A DNA stretch of 10,564 bases, taken from assembly GCA_965371945.1 (NCBI GenBank), contig CBDVAK010000110.1:1-10564 (forward strand), given 5' to 3'. A program made the translations under genes and the position numbers. This stretch comes from CBDVAK01 sp965371945 (lineage in GTDB: Bacteria > Pseudomonadota > Gammaproteobacteria > Competibacterales > JAHEDQ01). Positions 1-7,385 of the stretch are shown here, one piece after another. The stretch's first letter is position 1. Every line of letters starts with the position of its first letter. The notes under the pieces were generated by a model that ran no database searches, was not told where the DNA came from, and saw nothing but the letters and a program-made list of their open reading frames with translations.

Positions 1-29
1 TCGTCTGCAGCGCTGTCAGACAGACGGGA

Positions 30-196
30 AACTTCTCAATTACCCCGGGGCGTTGGCCGCCGTGACGTGGGTGCGGGCAGTGCCTTGCGGGACCGTCAGC
101 GGCAGGGATGCCGCTGTCGAGCCTACAGGGATGTATTTACGGCGTGTTCTGGAAGGCGCTGCCCGCACCCGCATTGCCCCGGGTTATTGAGAAATT
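30..196. repeat. Imperfect palindromic MITE-like repeat element
   Basis: This is a nested inverted repeat with no convincing gene in it. The outer arms are 30-50 and 177-196: the reverse complement of the left arm reads CCCCGGGG-TAATTGAGAA and the right arm CCCCGGG-TTATTGAGAA, with one bulge and few mismatches. The inner arms are 69-86 and 153-170 and match at 17 of 18 positions; the single mismatch would be a G-U pair in RNA. At the centre, 97-116 is a perfect 8-bp stem closed by a GGGA loop, which fits the GNRA tetraloop pattern. Such size and symmetry fit a non-autonomous, MITE- or REP-like mobile repeat that spreads between genes. Frame 1 is open from base 1 to the stop at 283-285, but its Arg/Cys-rich translation looks like repeat-derived noise. 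No clear target-site duplication was seen, and the exact ends are uncertain. Confidence 0.6.
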
Positions 197-221
197 GTAC
201 GAACGGCACACAAGTGACTGA

Positions 222-236
222 TATCGACGGTCGATA
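222..236. promoter_or_regulatory. 15-base palindrome, possible operator
   Basis: TATCGAC-G-GTCGATA is a perfect palindrome with 7-base arms around one central base. It lies 27 bases upstream of the first candidate start codon of the RpfE-like gene, a position suited to a dimeric repressor or to a small RNA hairpin. No convincing -10/-35 pair was found beside it, so a regulatory role is only a guess. Confidence 0.2.
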
Positions 237-263
237 CGGCGGTGTTGATCATGGTCGCGGGGC

Positions 264-1298
264 ATGTTGTCGATGCGCAGGCTGATTGCGTTGATGCCGG
301 GGTTGACGGCGCGCTGGCCGCAATGGGGTAGCAGCGGCTTTCCGGTTCCCCGCACGCCGGCTCTTGCGCGTCTGCTGGGGCGCGCCCGCAAAGGCACGGG
401 CGAGTCGGGTTATCATCGCAGCCTGTTGCGCTTGTGCGGGGTGGAGCCAGGCCACGGTAGCGACCTGCCGGCGGCGGCAGTCATGCGCCGCGCCAGGGTC
501 GCCACCGTCGACCAACGTTACTGGCTTCGGCTCGATCCCGTGCAACTGCAGGCGGGTCTGGACGGCCTGGTTCTGCAACCCCGTTCGACGCTGCCGCTCA
601 GCGACGAGGAAGCGGACCGGTTCGGTCGACTGCTGGCGGAGGTTTACGACGCACCTGGAGAAACGATTGAACAGCACGGTGACGGTGGCTGGTATCTGGG
701 ATCTGAGCGCGATCCACAGGTACGGACATCTGCGCTCAGGGATTTACCGGTCGCGGGTGGCGATTCGTTGCTGGTAACGGGGGCCGGTGCACGATACTGG
801 CAGCGTCGTCTCACCGAACTGCAGATGCTGTTGCACGAGCATCCTCTCAACCGGCTTCGCGAACAGCGTGGTGACCCAGTCTTCAATAGCATCTGGGCCT
901 GGGGCGGAGGGCTGTTCCCCGAGTCAGTGCAGGCGCCCGCCGAACGCCTGTTCGGTACCGACAGGACCCTGGTCGGAGTGGCCGCGGCTTGTGGGCATCG
1001 TGCCGAATCGGTGCCGGAAGGCGCCGCGGTCCTGTTACAGCAGGGCGGTCGTTCCTCCACCGCGTTGCTGGTGTTCGAGCAGTTCGCTGACGCCCATCTG
1101 GCCGATGATCCCTGGCAGTGGGTGGCGCATCTGAATGCATTCGAATCCCGCTGGGCGGTACCGCTGCTGAGGGCATTGCGGTCGGGCCGTCTCGCCAAGC
1201 TGGATATTCTACCCTGTGATTCCACGGCACTGGCCGTCACGCCCGTGCGGGCATGGCGGTTGTGGCGGCGAGGGGCCGGGCTTGATGTCAGACCCTGA
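264..1298 (+). CDS. RpfE-like protein related to the phosphoglycerate mutase family
   Basis: This is a 344-residue protein encoded directly upstream of recJ. It resembles the proteobacterial family often labelled regulatory protein RpfE or 2,3-bisphosphoglycerate-independent phosphoglycerate mutase-related. The supports are the position before recJ, the length, and the N-S-I-W-A-W-G-G-G motif at residues 208-216, which as I recall is a hallmark of that family. I see no signal peptide or membrane segment, and no metal-binding cluster that would argue for real mutase activity. Its biochemical role is unknown; in Xanthomonas the gene belongs to the rpf pathogenicity-regulation region. The start is uncertain: ATG 264 has GGGG almost touching it, while ATG 273 has the same GGGG ten bases upstream, and an in-frame TGA at 246 rules out anything longer. 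Its end overlaps recJ by 14 bases, implying translational coupling. The reading frame is confident; the name is moderately so. Confidence 0.75.
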   Translation: MLSMRRLIALMPGLTARWPQWGSSGFPVPRTPALARLLGRARKGTGESGYHRSLLRLCGVEPGHGSDLPAAAVMRRARVATVDQRYWLRLDPVQLQAGLDGLVLQPRSTLPLSDEEADRFGRLLAEVYDAPGETIEQHGDGGWYLGSERDPQVRTSALRDLPVAGGDSLLVTGAGARYWQRRLTELQMLLHEHPLNRLREQRGDPVFNSIWAWGGGLFPESVQAPAERLFGTDRTLVGVAAACGHRAESVPEGAAVLLQQGGRSSTALLVFEQFADAHLADDPWQWVAHLNAFESRWAVPLLRALRSGRLAKLDILPCDSTALAVTPVRAWRLWRRGAGLDVRP

Positions 1299-3018
1299 AA
1301 CACGGCGTATCGAATACCGGAGAGTGGATCCGGGCGTGGATCTGGGATCGGGTATTGACCCGTTATTGCAGCAGCTCTATGTCTGCCGCGGCATACGCGA
1401 TGCGCGGCAACTGGATGCCGGTCTGCAACAGCTGGCAGCACCGCGCATGCTGGGTTTGCCGGAGGCCTGCGATCTCCTGGTGGCGATGCTGGCCAGCCGC
1501 GGAAGGATCCTGGTGGTCGGAGATTTCGACGCCGACGGCGCCTGCAGTTGCGCGCTGGCTGTGCTGGCACTACGGGCCCTGGGGGCTGCGCAAGTAGACT
1601 ATATGGTGCCCAACCGGTTTCGACACGGCTATGGCCTGAGCGTGGAGTTGATCGCCCAGATCGATCCCGAGTGCACCGATCTGATTGTTACCGTAGACAA
1701 CGGTATCGCCAGTATCGAGGGTGTGCGTGCCGCCCGCGATCTCGGCATCGCAGTGATCGTTACCGATCACCACCTGGCCGGACCCCATCTGCCGCTGGCC
1801 AATGCCATCGTCAATCCCAACCAGCCGGGTTGTCCCTTTCCAAGCAAGGCGCTGGCGGGTGTCGGTGTGCTGTTCTACCTGCTGCTTGCACTCAGAGCCC
1901 GTCTGCGAACCACCGGCTGGTTCTTGGATCGTGGCATCGAAGAGCCCAATCTTGCCCAGTGGCTCGACCTGGTGGCGTTGGGAACCATCGCCGATCTGGT
2001 GCCACTGGACAGCAACAATCGCATCCTGGTGGCGCAGGGGCTGGCACGGATAAGAGCAGGTCGATGTCGGCCAGGGATCCGTGCCCTTGCCCTGGTAGCC
2101 GGTGCGGCTCCGGAACGGATCGTAAGCCGTGACATCGGTTTCAGTGTTGCGCCGCGTCTGAACGCGGCCGGTCGCATGGAGGACATGTCGCTGGGGATCG
2201 AGTGCCTGCTCAGCGATGACTGCGTCGCTGCCGCCAAGCTGGCATCGCAACTACATGAGATCAACCAGCAGCGGCGCCAGGTGGAAAGCACCATGCAGGA
2301 GTCAGCGCTGAGGATGGTGGAGTCGCTCGATCTCGAACAGGGAGGGCTACCCAGTGTCTTGTGTCTACACGACGGCGACTGGCATCAGGGTGTGATCGGT
2401 ATCCTGGCGGCTCGGATACGCCAGCGTACCCACCGACCAGCCGTGGTCTTTTCGGACGATGGCCACGAAGGACTCAAAGGTTCGGCGCGGTCTATCCCCG
2501 GACTGCATATCCGCGATGCGCTGGCGGCAGTGGATTCGGGAAATCCTGGCTTGATCGAGCGCTTCGGGGGACATGCCATGGCAGCCGGGCTGTCACTGCG
2601 CAAAGACTCCCTGGCGATATTCCGGCGGGCTCTGACAGCGGTCGTTGACAATCTGGTGGACGAGCGCGACCTCGCCGGAGTGATCGTATGCGATGGTGAG
2701 TTGCAAGCCTCGAGAATGAATCTGCACACGGCCAGGCTTCTGGAACAGGCTGGACCCTGGGGTCAGGGGTTTCCTGAACCGGTATTCGACGGCTGCTTCG
2801 AGGTTCTGGATAGCCGCGTGATCCGGGATCGCCATCTCAAGTTGGTGCTGAGACCGGGCCGGGATCAACATCGTGTGGAGGCGATTGCTTTCAACGCACC
2901 GGCGGAATTTCTCGAGCGGGTCCCCGGGCGGGTGAGGTTGGTGTACCGAATGGAAGTCAACGAATGGCAGGGGCGGCAGCGTCTGCAGCTGGTTGCCGAA
3001 GTGCTGCAGCGGGCCTGA
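1285..3018 (+). CDS. recJ: Single-stranded-DNA-specific 5'-3' exonuclease RecJ
   Basis: RecJ degrades single-stranded DNA 5' to 3' in RecF-pathway recombination, mismatch repair and base-excision repair, in the cytoplasm with Mg/Mn. The protein has the DHH phosphoesterase motifs in order: V-G-D-F-D-A-D-G around residues 78-85 (D80, D82, D84), V-D-N-G with D138, and T-D-H-H with D161-H162-H163. Then come L-D-L-V-A-L-G-T-I-A-D, the R-L-N-A-A-G-R segment, and the DHHA1 motif F-G-G-H-A-M-A-A-G with H430. A C-terminal OB-like segment follows. I chose ATG 1285, preceded by AGGGG at 1271-1275, over the longer frame from 1216. It gives 577 residues, the same length as E. coli RecJ, and a typical 14-base overlap with the upstream gene. 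All visible catalytic residues are intact, so the enzyme should be active. Confidence 0.97.
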   Translation: MSDPETRRIEYRRVDPGVDLGSGIDPLLQQLYVCRGIRDARQLDAGLQQLAAPRMLGLPEACDLLVAMLASRGRILVVGDFDADGACSCALAVLALRALGAAQVDYMVPNRFRHGYGLSVELIAQIDPECTDLIVTVDNGIASIEGVRAARDLGIAVIVTDHHLAGPHLPLANAIVNPNQPGCPFPSKALAGVGVLFYLLLALRARLRTTGWFLDRGIEEPNLAQWLDLVALGTIADLVPLDSNNRILVAQGLARIRAGRCRPGIRALALVAGAAPERIVSRDIGFSVAPRLNAAGRMEDMSLGIECLLSDDCVAAAKLASQLHEINQQRRQVESTMQESALRMVESLDLEQGGLPSVLCLHDGDWHQGVIGILAARIRQRTHRPAVVFSDDGHEGLKGSARSIPGLHIRDALAAVDSGNPGLIERFGGHAMAAGLSLRKDSLAIFRRALTAVVDNLVDERDLAGVIVCDGELQASRMNLHTARLLEQAGPWGQGFPEPVFDGCFEVLDSRVIRDRHLKLVLRPGRDQHRVEAIAFNAPAEFLERVPGRVRLVYRMEVNEWQGRQRLQLVAEVLQRA

Positions 3019-3058
3019 ACGGAATCCCGTCAACGGATACCCTGGCCGAATTTCCCGG

Positions 3059-3064
3059 TATAAT
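3059..3064 (+). promoter_or_regulatory. Putative -10 box upstream of thrC
   Basis: A perfect TATAAT in the context CCCGG-TATAAT-CCGCGC lies just after the recJ stop, inside the gap of about 200 bases before thrC. A good -35 hexamer at 16-18 bases spacing is not visible; the corresponding bases read like GATACC. Transcription from here would give a leader of roughly 140 bases before the preferred thrC start. I saw no strong terminator, leader peptide with Thr/Ile codons, or recognised riboswitch in it, only short weak hairpins such as GGCTGG-TATA-CCGGCC near 3103-3118. Confidence 0.45.
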
Positions 3065-3214
3065 CCGCGCTTTGCGTGATCAATGAAGTAGCCGGGATGG
3101 CTGGTATACCGGCCGCCCGCAGCTTACCTGCAAAGTGGTGCCCGTCCTGGCTTGTCAAGGTAGGGCGCGGTGACGAAATATGGCCAGTCTATTGTGAGGA
3201 GATGTTACGCGACC

Positions 3215-4669
3215 ATGGACAGGCAGGGTGTGCAATGCGGCCGGGAGCCTGTGTGCGAAGGGTACATCAGTACCCGCGGGGGGATGGCGCCCCGATCGTT
3301 CACCGACATCCTGATCGGCGGTCTGGCCCCCGATGGGGGTCTGGTCGTTCCGGAGCAGTATCCGCGGGTGGATTCAGACACCCTGGAGTCCTGGCGTGGT
3401 CTGGCCTACCCGCAGTTGGCGGCACGCATACTCAGGCGTTTCGCCAGTGATATCGAATACCGGGACCTGGAGGATCTTTGTCAACGCAGTTACACGGCCG
3501 CAATCTTTGCCGACGCGGACATCACGCCCGTCAAGCACCTGCAAGACGATCAGTATTTGCTGCGGCTGTCCAACGGACCCACGCTGGCGTTCAAGGATAT
3601 CGCCATGCAGCTGTTGGGTAATCTGTTCGAGTACGTACTCGAACAGCAGCATCAAACGCTCAACATACTCGGAGCCACCAGCGGTGATACCGGCTCCAGC
3701 GCTGAATATGCGATGCTGGGAAAATCCAATATCTCGGTGTTCATGTTGTCTCCGGATACCGGCATGAGCCCGTTTCAACAGGCACAGATGTACAGTCTTG
3801 ATGAACCCAACATCTTCAACATCGCGATACGCGGTGTGTTCGATGACTGCCAGGATATCGTCAAGACAATCTCGTCGGACATTGCGTTCAAGCAGCGCTA
3901 CCGGATCGGCGCCGTCAATTCGATCAACTGGGCCAGGGTGGCGGCCCAGGTGGTGTACTACTTCAAAGGCTGGCTGGCGGTCACCAACCGCCCGGGGCAA
4001 CTGGTTTCATTTGCGGTGCCTTCTGGCAATTTCGGGAACGTTTGTGCCGGGCACATTGCCCGCCAGATGGGTTTGCCGGTTCGTCACCTGGTGGTTGCGA
4101 CCAATGAAAACGACGTGCTTGACGAGTTCTTTCGCAGCGGCGCCTACCGACCGCGACCCGCCGCGCAGGTGCAGCGCACCAGCAGCCCCTCGATGGATAT
4201 ATCCAAGGCATCGAACTTCGAGCGTTTCGTGTTCGACCTGGTCGATCGAGACCCGGAGGCATTGCGTCAGCTATGGACTCAACTGGGTAACGAAGGTTCC
4301 TTTGATCTCGCCGGCAGCCAGGCATTCGAACGTGTGGCTGGCTTTGGTTTCGTTTCCGGTCGCAGCAGTCATGATCGACGCATCCGCACGATCAGGACCC
4401 TGCACGAGAGTCTCGGCGTGCTGGTCGATACTCACACCGCTGACGGCATTGCAGTGGGTTCCGAGTATGTCGAGCGAGGTGTGCCTATGCTGTTTCTGGA
4501 AACCGCGCAGCCGGTAAAATTCGAGCAGGCTATACGCGAAGCAGTGGGTTGGTGTCCGCCCCGTCCCGAGGGGCTTGAAGATTTGGAGCGACGACCGCAG
4601 CATGTGCAGACCATGGATGCCGACAGCGGGCAGGTTCGCTCATTCCTGCGTAGCCACATAATGAATTGA
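3215..4669 (+). CDS. thrC: Threonine synthase ThrC
   Basis: ThrC is a PLP-dependent lyase that converts O-phospho-L-homoserine to L-threonine, the last step of the pathway. The family N-terminus Y-I-S-T-R-G-G is at residues 17-23, followed by G-L-A-P-D-G-G-L. The PLP Schiff-base lysine is K127 in L-A-F-K-D-I-A. The phosphate-binding loop A-T-S-G-D-T-G-S-S-A is at 154-163, S-I-N-W-A-R at 236-241 and P-S-G-N-F-G-N at 269-275. The start is ambiguous. ATG 3215 gives 484 residues, with AGGAG at 3197-3201 but a long 13-base spacer. GTG 3170, GTG 3230 and GTG 3251 (472 residues, closest to the usual family N-terminus) are also possible. No homoserine dehydrogenase or kinase gene is in the window. 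The gap to prfB is 48 bases, so read-through into prfB and lysS is plausible. Confidence 0.95.
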   Translation: MDRQGVQCGREPVCEGYISTRGGMAPRSFTDILIGGLAPDGGLVVPEQYPRVDSDTLESWRGLAYPQLAARILRRFASDIEYRDLEDLCQRSYTAAIFADADITPVKHLQDDQYLLRLSNGPTLAFKDIAMQLLGNLFEYVLEQQHQTLNILGATSGDTGSSAEYAMLGKSNISVFMLSPDTGMSPFQQAQMYSLDEPNIFNIAIRGVFDDCQDIVKTISSDIAFKQRYRIGAVNSINWARVAAQVVYYFKGWLAVTNRPGQLVSFAVPSGNFGNVCAGHIARQMGLPVRHLVVATNENDVLDEFFRSGAYRPRPAAQVQRTSSPSMDISKASNFERFVFDLVDRDPEALRQLWTQLGNEGSFDLAGSQAFERVAGFGFVSGRSSHDRRIRTIRTLHESLGVLVDTHTADGIAVGSEYVERGVPMLFLETAQPVKFEQAIREAVGWCPPRPEGLEDLERRPQHVQTMDADSGQVRSFLRSHIMN

Positions 4670-4717
4670 ACCAGGCCGCCGGCCGGCACATCAATCTGGC
4701 GGAGACAGAACAGGCAA

Positions 4718-5813
4718 ATGGAACTGAACGCACACTATACTCGTGTCCATGATCTGCAAGAGCGCGTGGACGCCCTGAGGGGGTACCTTTGACTATGCTG
4801 CCAACAAGGAACAGCTGGAAGAAGTGACGCGGGAGCTGGAGGACCCCATGATCTGGAATGATCCGGAACGTGCCCAGCGGCTCGGCAAGGAGCGGGCCCG
4901 GCTGGAGCATATCGTGATCTCTCTGGATCAGATTGCCACCGGCTTGGAGGAAACGGGCGAGCTGCTGGGGATGGCTGCGGAAGAGGAAGACGAGGATGTC
5001 ATCGCCGCGGTTCTCACTGATCTGGATGAGCACCAGAGACGGGTGGAGGCGCTGGAATTCCAGCGGATGTTTTGCGGGGAAATGGATGCCAGTAATGCCT
5101 TTCTCGATATTCAGGCGGGCTCTGGCGGAACCGAGGCTCAGGATTGGGCGGAGATGCTGCTTCGAATGTATCTTCGCTGGGGCGAACGGCGCGGTTTCCA
5201 GACCGAGATACTTGAAGTTTCGTCTGGCGAGGTGGCAGGGATCAAGAGCGCCAGTGTGCGCTTCGATGGCGACCATGCGTTTGGTTGGCTGCGCACGGAA
5301 ATTGGTGTTCACCGATTGGTACGCAAGTCACCGTTCGATTCGGGCAACCGGCGTCATACCTCGTTTGCCGCGGTATTCGTCGCACCGGAAGTGGATGATC
5401 GCGTCGAGGTGGATATCAATCCCGCCGATCTGCGCATCGATGTCTATCGTGCCAGCGGGGCGGGCGGCCAGCATGTCAACCGCACCGAGTCAGCGGTGCG
5501 CATTACCCACCTGCCCACCAATACGGTGGTTCAGTGTCAGAATGATCGTTCCCAGCACAAGAACAAGGCTACCGCAATGAAACAGTTGAAGGCCAAGCTC
5601 TATGAGCTGGAAATGATGAAACGGCGCCAGGATCAGCAGCTGGTGGAGGATGGCAAATCCGATATTGGCTGGGGAAGCCAGATTCGCTCCTATGTCCTCG
5701 ACCAATCGCGTATCAAGGACCTGCGTACTGGGGTTGAAGTTGGCAACACCCAGTCTGTTCTCGACGGTGATCTGGACGGTTTTATCAAAGCCAGCCTGCA
5801 AAGCGGGCTCTAG
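4718..5813 (+). CDS. prfB: Peptide chain release factor 2 (programmed +1 frameshift)
   Basis: RF2 recognises UGA and UAA stop codons and triggers peptide release on the ribosome. The gene is read in two frames. ATG 4718 opens 24 codons ending C-T-T at 4787-4789, followed by an in-frame TGA at 4790-4792. After a +1 shift, reading resumes at GAC 4791 and runs to TAG at 5811-5813. The joined product is 364 residues, against 365 in E. coli. The codon-recognition tripeptide S-P-F is at 204-206 and the catalytic G-G-Q at 249-251. Alanine 245, just before the GGQ loop, is the residue usual outside E. coli K-12, which has threonine there. The start has AGG at 4712-4714 and GGAG at 4701-4704. Annotation from the downstream frame alone, for example from ATG 4824 or a start near it, would lose the N-terminus. 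lysS follows after 23 bases. Confidence 0.97.
4778..4793 (+). promoter_or_regulatory. prfB: RF2 autoregulatory +1 frameshift site
   Basis: The site reads AGGGGG-TAC-CTT-TGA-C. The internal Shine-Dalgarno AGGGGG (4778-4783) sits three bases before the slippery CTT codon (4787-4789), which is followed by the in-frame stop TGA and C. This spacing is the same as in E. coli prfB. When RF2 is scarce, the ribosome pauses at UGA, slips +1 on CUU and makes full-length RF2, so the factor regulates its own synthesis. Confidence 0.96.
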
Positions 5814-5836
5814 AAGGCTGTCATGACGGAAACAGT

Positions 5837-7339
5837 ATGAACGAGCAACATGACGAACACCGCCTGATTGCCCAGCGCCGGCAAAAACTGCGGGATTTGC
5901 AGGCACGTGGACCAGCGTTCCCGAATGATTTTCGGCGCACGGCACTGGCGGGACAACTACAGGAGACCTATACCCAGACAAGCGGCGAACAACTGGAAGC
6001 AGAGGCCATCCGGGTGTCCATTGGCGGACGGATGATGGCCAAACGGGTGATGGGCAAAGCCAGTTTCGCCCATGTTCAGGACATGTCCGGGAGAATACAA
6101 CTGTTCATGCAGCGTGACTCACTTCCCGATGGTGTCTATCAGAGCTTCAAGGGCTGGGATCTGGGCGATATCGTCGGTGCCGAGGGTGTGCTGTTTCGCA
6201 CCCGCACCGGAGAGTTGTCGGTACGGGTCGACCAGCTTCGTCTGCTGGTCAAGTCGCTGCGTCCCCTGCCCGAAAAATTTCACGGGCTGGCGGACCAGGA
6301 ACAGTGCTATCGGCAGCGCTATCTGGACCTGATCATGAATGACAGGACGCGCAAGACTTTCCGTATGCGCTCCGCAATCGTTGCGTTCGTACGCCGTTTC
6401 TTCGATCAACGTGGGTTCATGGAGGTGGAAACCCCGATGATGCAGGCGATCCCCGGGGGGGCGGCTGCCCGACCTTTCGTGACCCACCACCATGCCCTGG
6501 ATCTACAATTATACTTGCGAATCGCTCCGGAATTGTATTTGAAGCGTCTGGTGGTAGGGGGATTCGAACGGGTATACGAGATCAACCGGAATTTTCGAAA
6601 CGAAGGCCTTTCCACACGCCACAATCCGGAATTCACGATGCTTGAATTCTATGAGGCTTATGCCGACTACCATCAGTTGATGGATCTCACCGAGGAATTG
6701 TTACGAACAATGGCAGTGGAACTGCTCGGTAGTGGGCAGCTAAACTACCAGGGCGAATGCTATGATTTCTCCCGGCCGTTTGTAAGAATGACATTGTCCG
6801 AGGCGGTTTTGAAATTCAACGAGGGTTTACGGTCAGAGGATTTGCTGGATCCTGACCGCGCCAGGTCCGCAGCCCGGAGTCTCGGTGTGGAGGTTGATGC
6901 CGGTTGGAGTGTCGGCAAACTGGTGTTGGAAATATTCGAAAAGACAGTTGAACACCGTATTCGCAATCCGACCTTCATCACTGCGTATCCGACCGAGGTA
7001 TCGCCGCTGGCGCGGCGCAATGATCTGGATCCATCGATCAGTGATCGTTTCGAGTTCTTCGTTGCCGGCCGTGAGATCGCCAATGGTTTCTCGGAACTCA
7101 ACGACTACGAGGATCAGGAGCAGCGCTTTCGCGAACAAGCGCTCAACAAGGATGCTGGCGACCAGGAAGCCATGCATTATGATGCGGACTATGTGCGGGC
7201 TTTGGAATACGGACTGCCGCCCACCGCGGGAGAAGGCATTGGCATCGATCGCCTGGTCATGCTGTTTACCGACACGCCATCGATCCGTGATGTACTGCTG
7301 TTCCCACACCTGCGGCCACGCTCCAATGCGCATCGCTGA
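5837..7339 (+). CDS. lysS: Lysyl-tRNA synthetase (class II)
   Basis: LysS attaches lysine to tRNA-Lys in the cytoplasm. The 500-residue protein matches the usual bacterial class II length (about 505 in E. coli). An N-terminal OB-fold anticodon-binding domain spans about residues 55-140 (R-V-S-I-G-G-R-M near 59-66, F-A-H-V-Q-D near 77-82). The catalytic domain follows. Motif 1 is around 193-201 (G-F-M-E-V-E-T-P), motif 2 at 245-272 with F-R-N-E-G at 253-257, and motif 3 with G-E-G-I-G-I-D-R at 465-472. ATG 5837 is preceded by GACGGA at 5825-5830, six bases upstream. The gene sits 23 bases after prfB, the common prfB-lysS operon, and 46 bases before the next gene. Nothing appears truncated or altered. 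Confidence 0.97.
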   Translation: MNEQHDEHRLIAQRRQKLRDLQARGPAFPNDFRRTALAGQLQETYTQTSGEQLEAEAIRVSIGGRMMAKRVMGKASFAHVQDMSGRIQLFMQRDSLPDGVYQSFKGWDLGDIVGAEGVLFRTRTGELSVRVDQLRLLVKSLRPLPEKFHGLADQEQCYRQRYLDLIMNDRTRKTFRMRSAIVAFVRRFFDQRGFMEVETPMMQAIPGGAAARPFVTHHHALDLQLYLRIAPELYLKRLVVGGFERVYEINRNFRNEGLSTRHNPEFTMLEFYEAYADYHQLMDLTEELLRTMAVELLGSGQLNYQGECYDFSRPFVRMTLSEAVLKFNEGLRSEDLLDPDRARSAARSLGVEVDAGWSVGKLVLEIFEKTVEHRIRNPTFITAYPTEVSPLARRNDLDPSISDRFEFFVAGREIANGFSELNDYEDQEQRFREQALNKDAGDQEAMHYDADYVRALEYGLPPTAGEGIGIDRLVMLFTDTPSIRDVLLFPHLRPRSNAHR

Positions 7340-7385
7340 CAGTGGCGCCACCTTCATTCCGGCGTGGCCCTGACAGGGTCGGAAC

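Noticed and set aside
1..285. Open frame across the left end, including the reading from GTG 67
   Set aside because: It runs through the palindromic element, and its Arg/Cys-rich translation looks like repeat-derived noise; no ribosome site was seen.
644..1570. 308-codon minus-strand open frame opposite the RpfE-like gene and recJ
   Set aside because: It is antisense to two well-supported genes and rich in Arg/Pro/Ser, as expected for a shadow frame in GC-rich DNA.
3076..3450. 124-codon + strand frame between recJ and thrC
   Set aside because: It runs far into thrC in another frame, has an unlikely composition and shows no threonine-leader character.
5823..5840. Five-codon mini-ORF (M-T-E-T-V) overlapping the lysS start as ATGA
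   Set aside because: It is too short to distinguish from chance; the GACGGA inside it serves better as the lysS ribosome site.
7342..7368. GTGGCGCCAC palindrome and GCCAC/GTGGC pairing between lysS and the GGDEF-EAL gene
   Set aside because: The stem is short, the loop long and there is no T-run, so it is not a convincing terminator.
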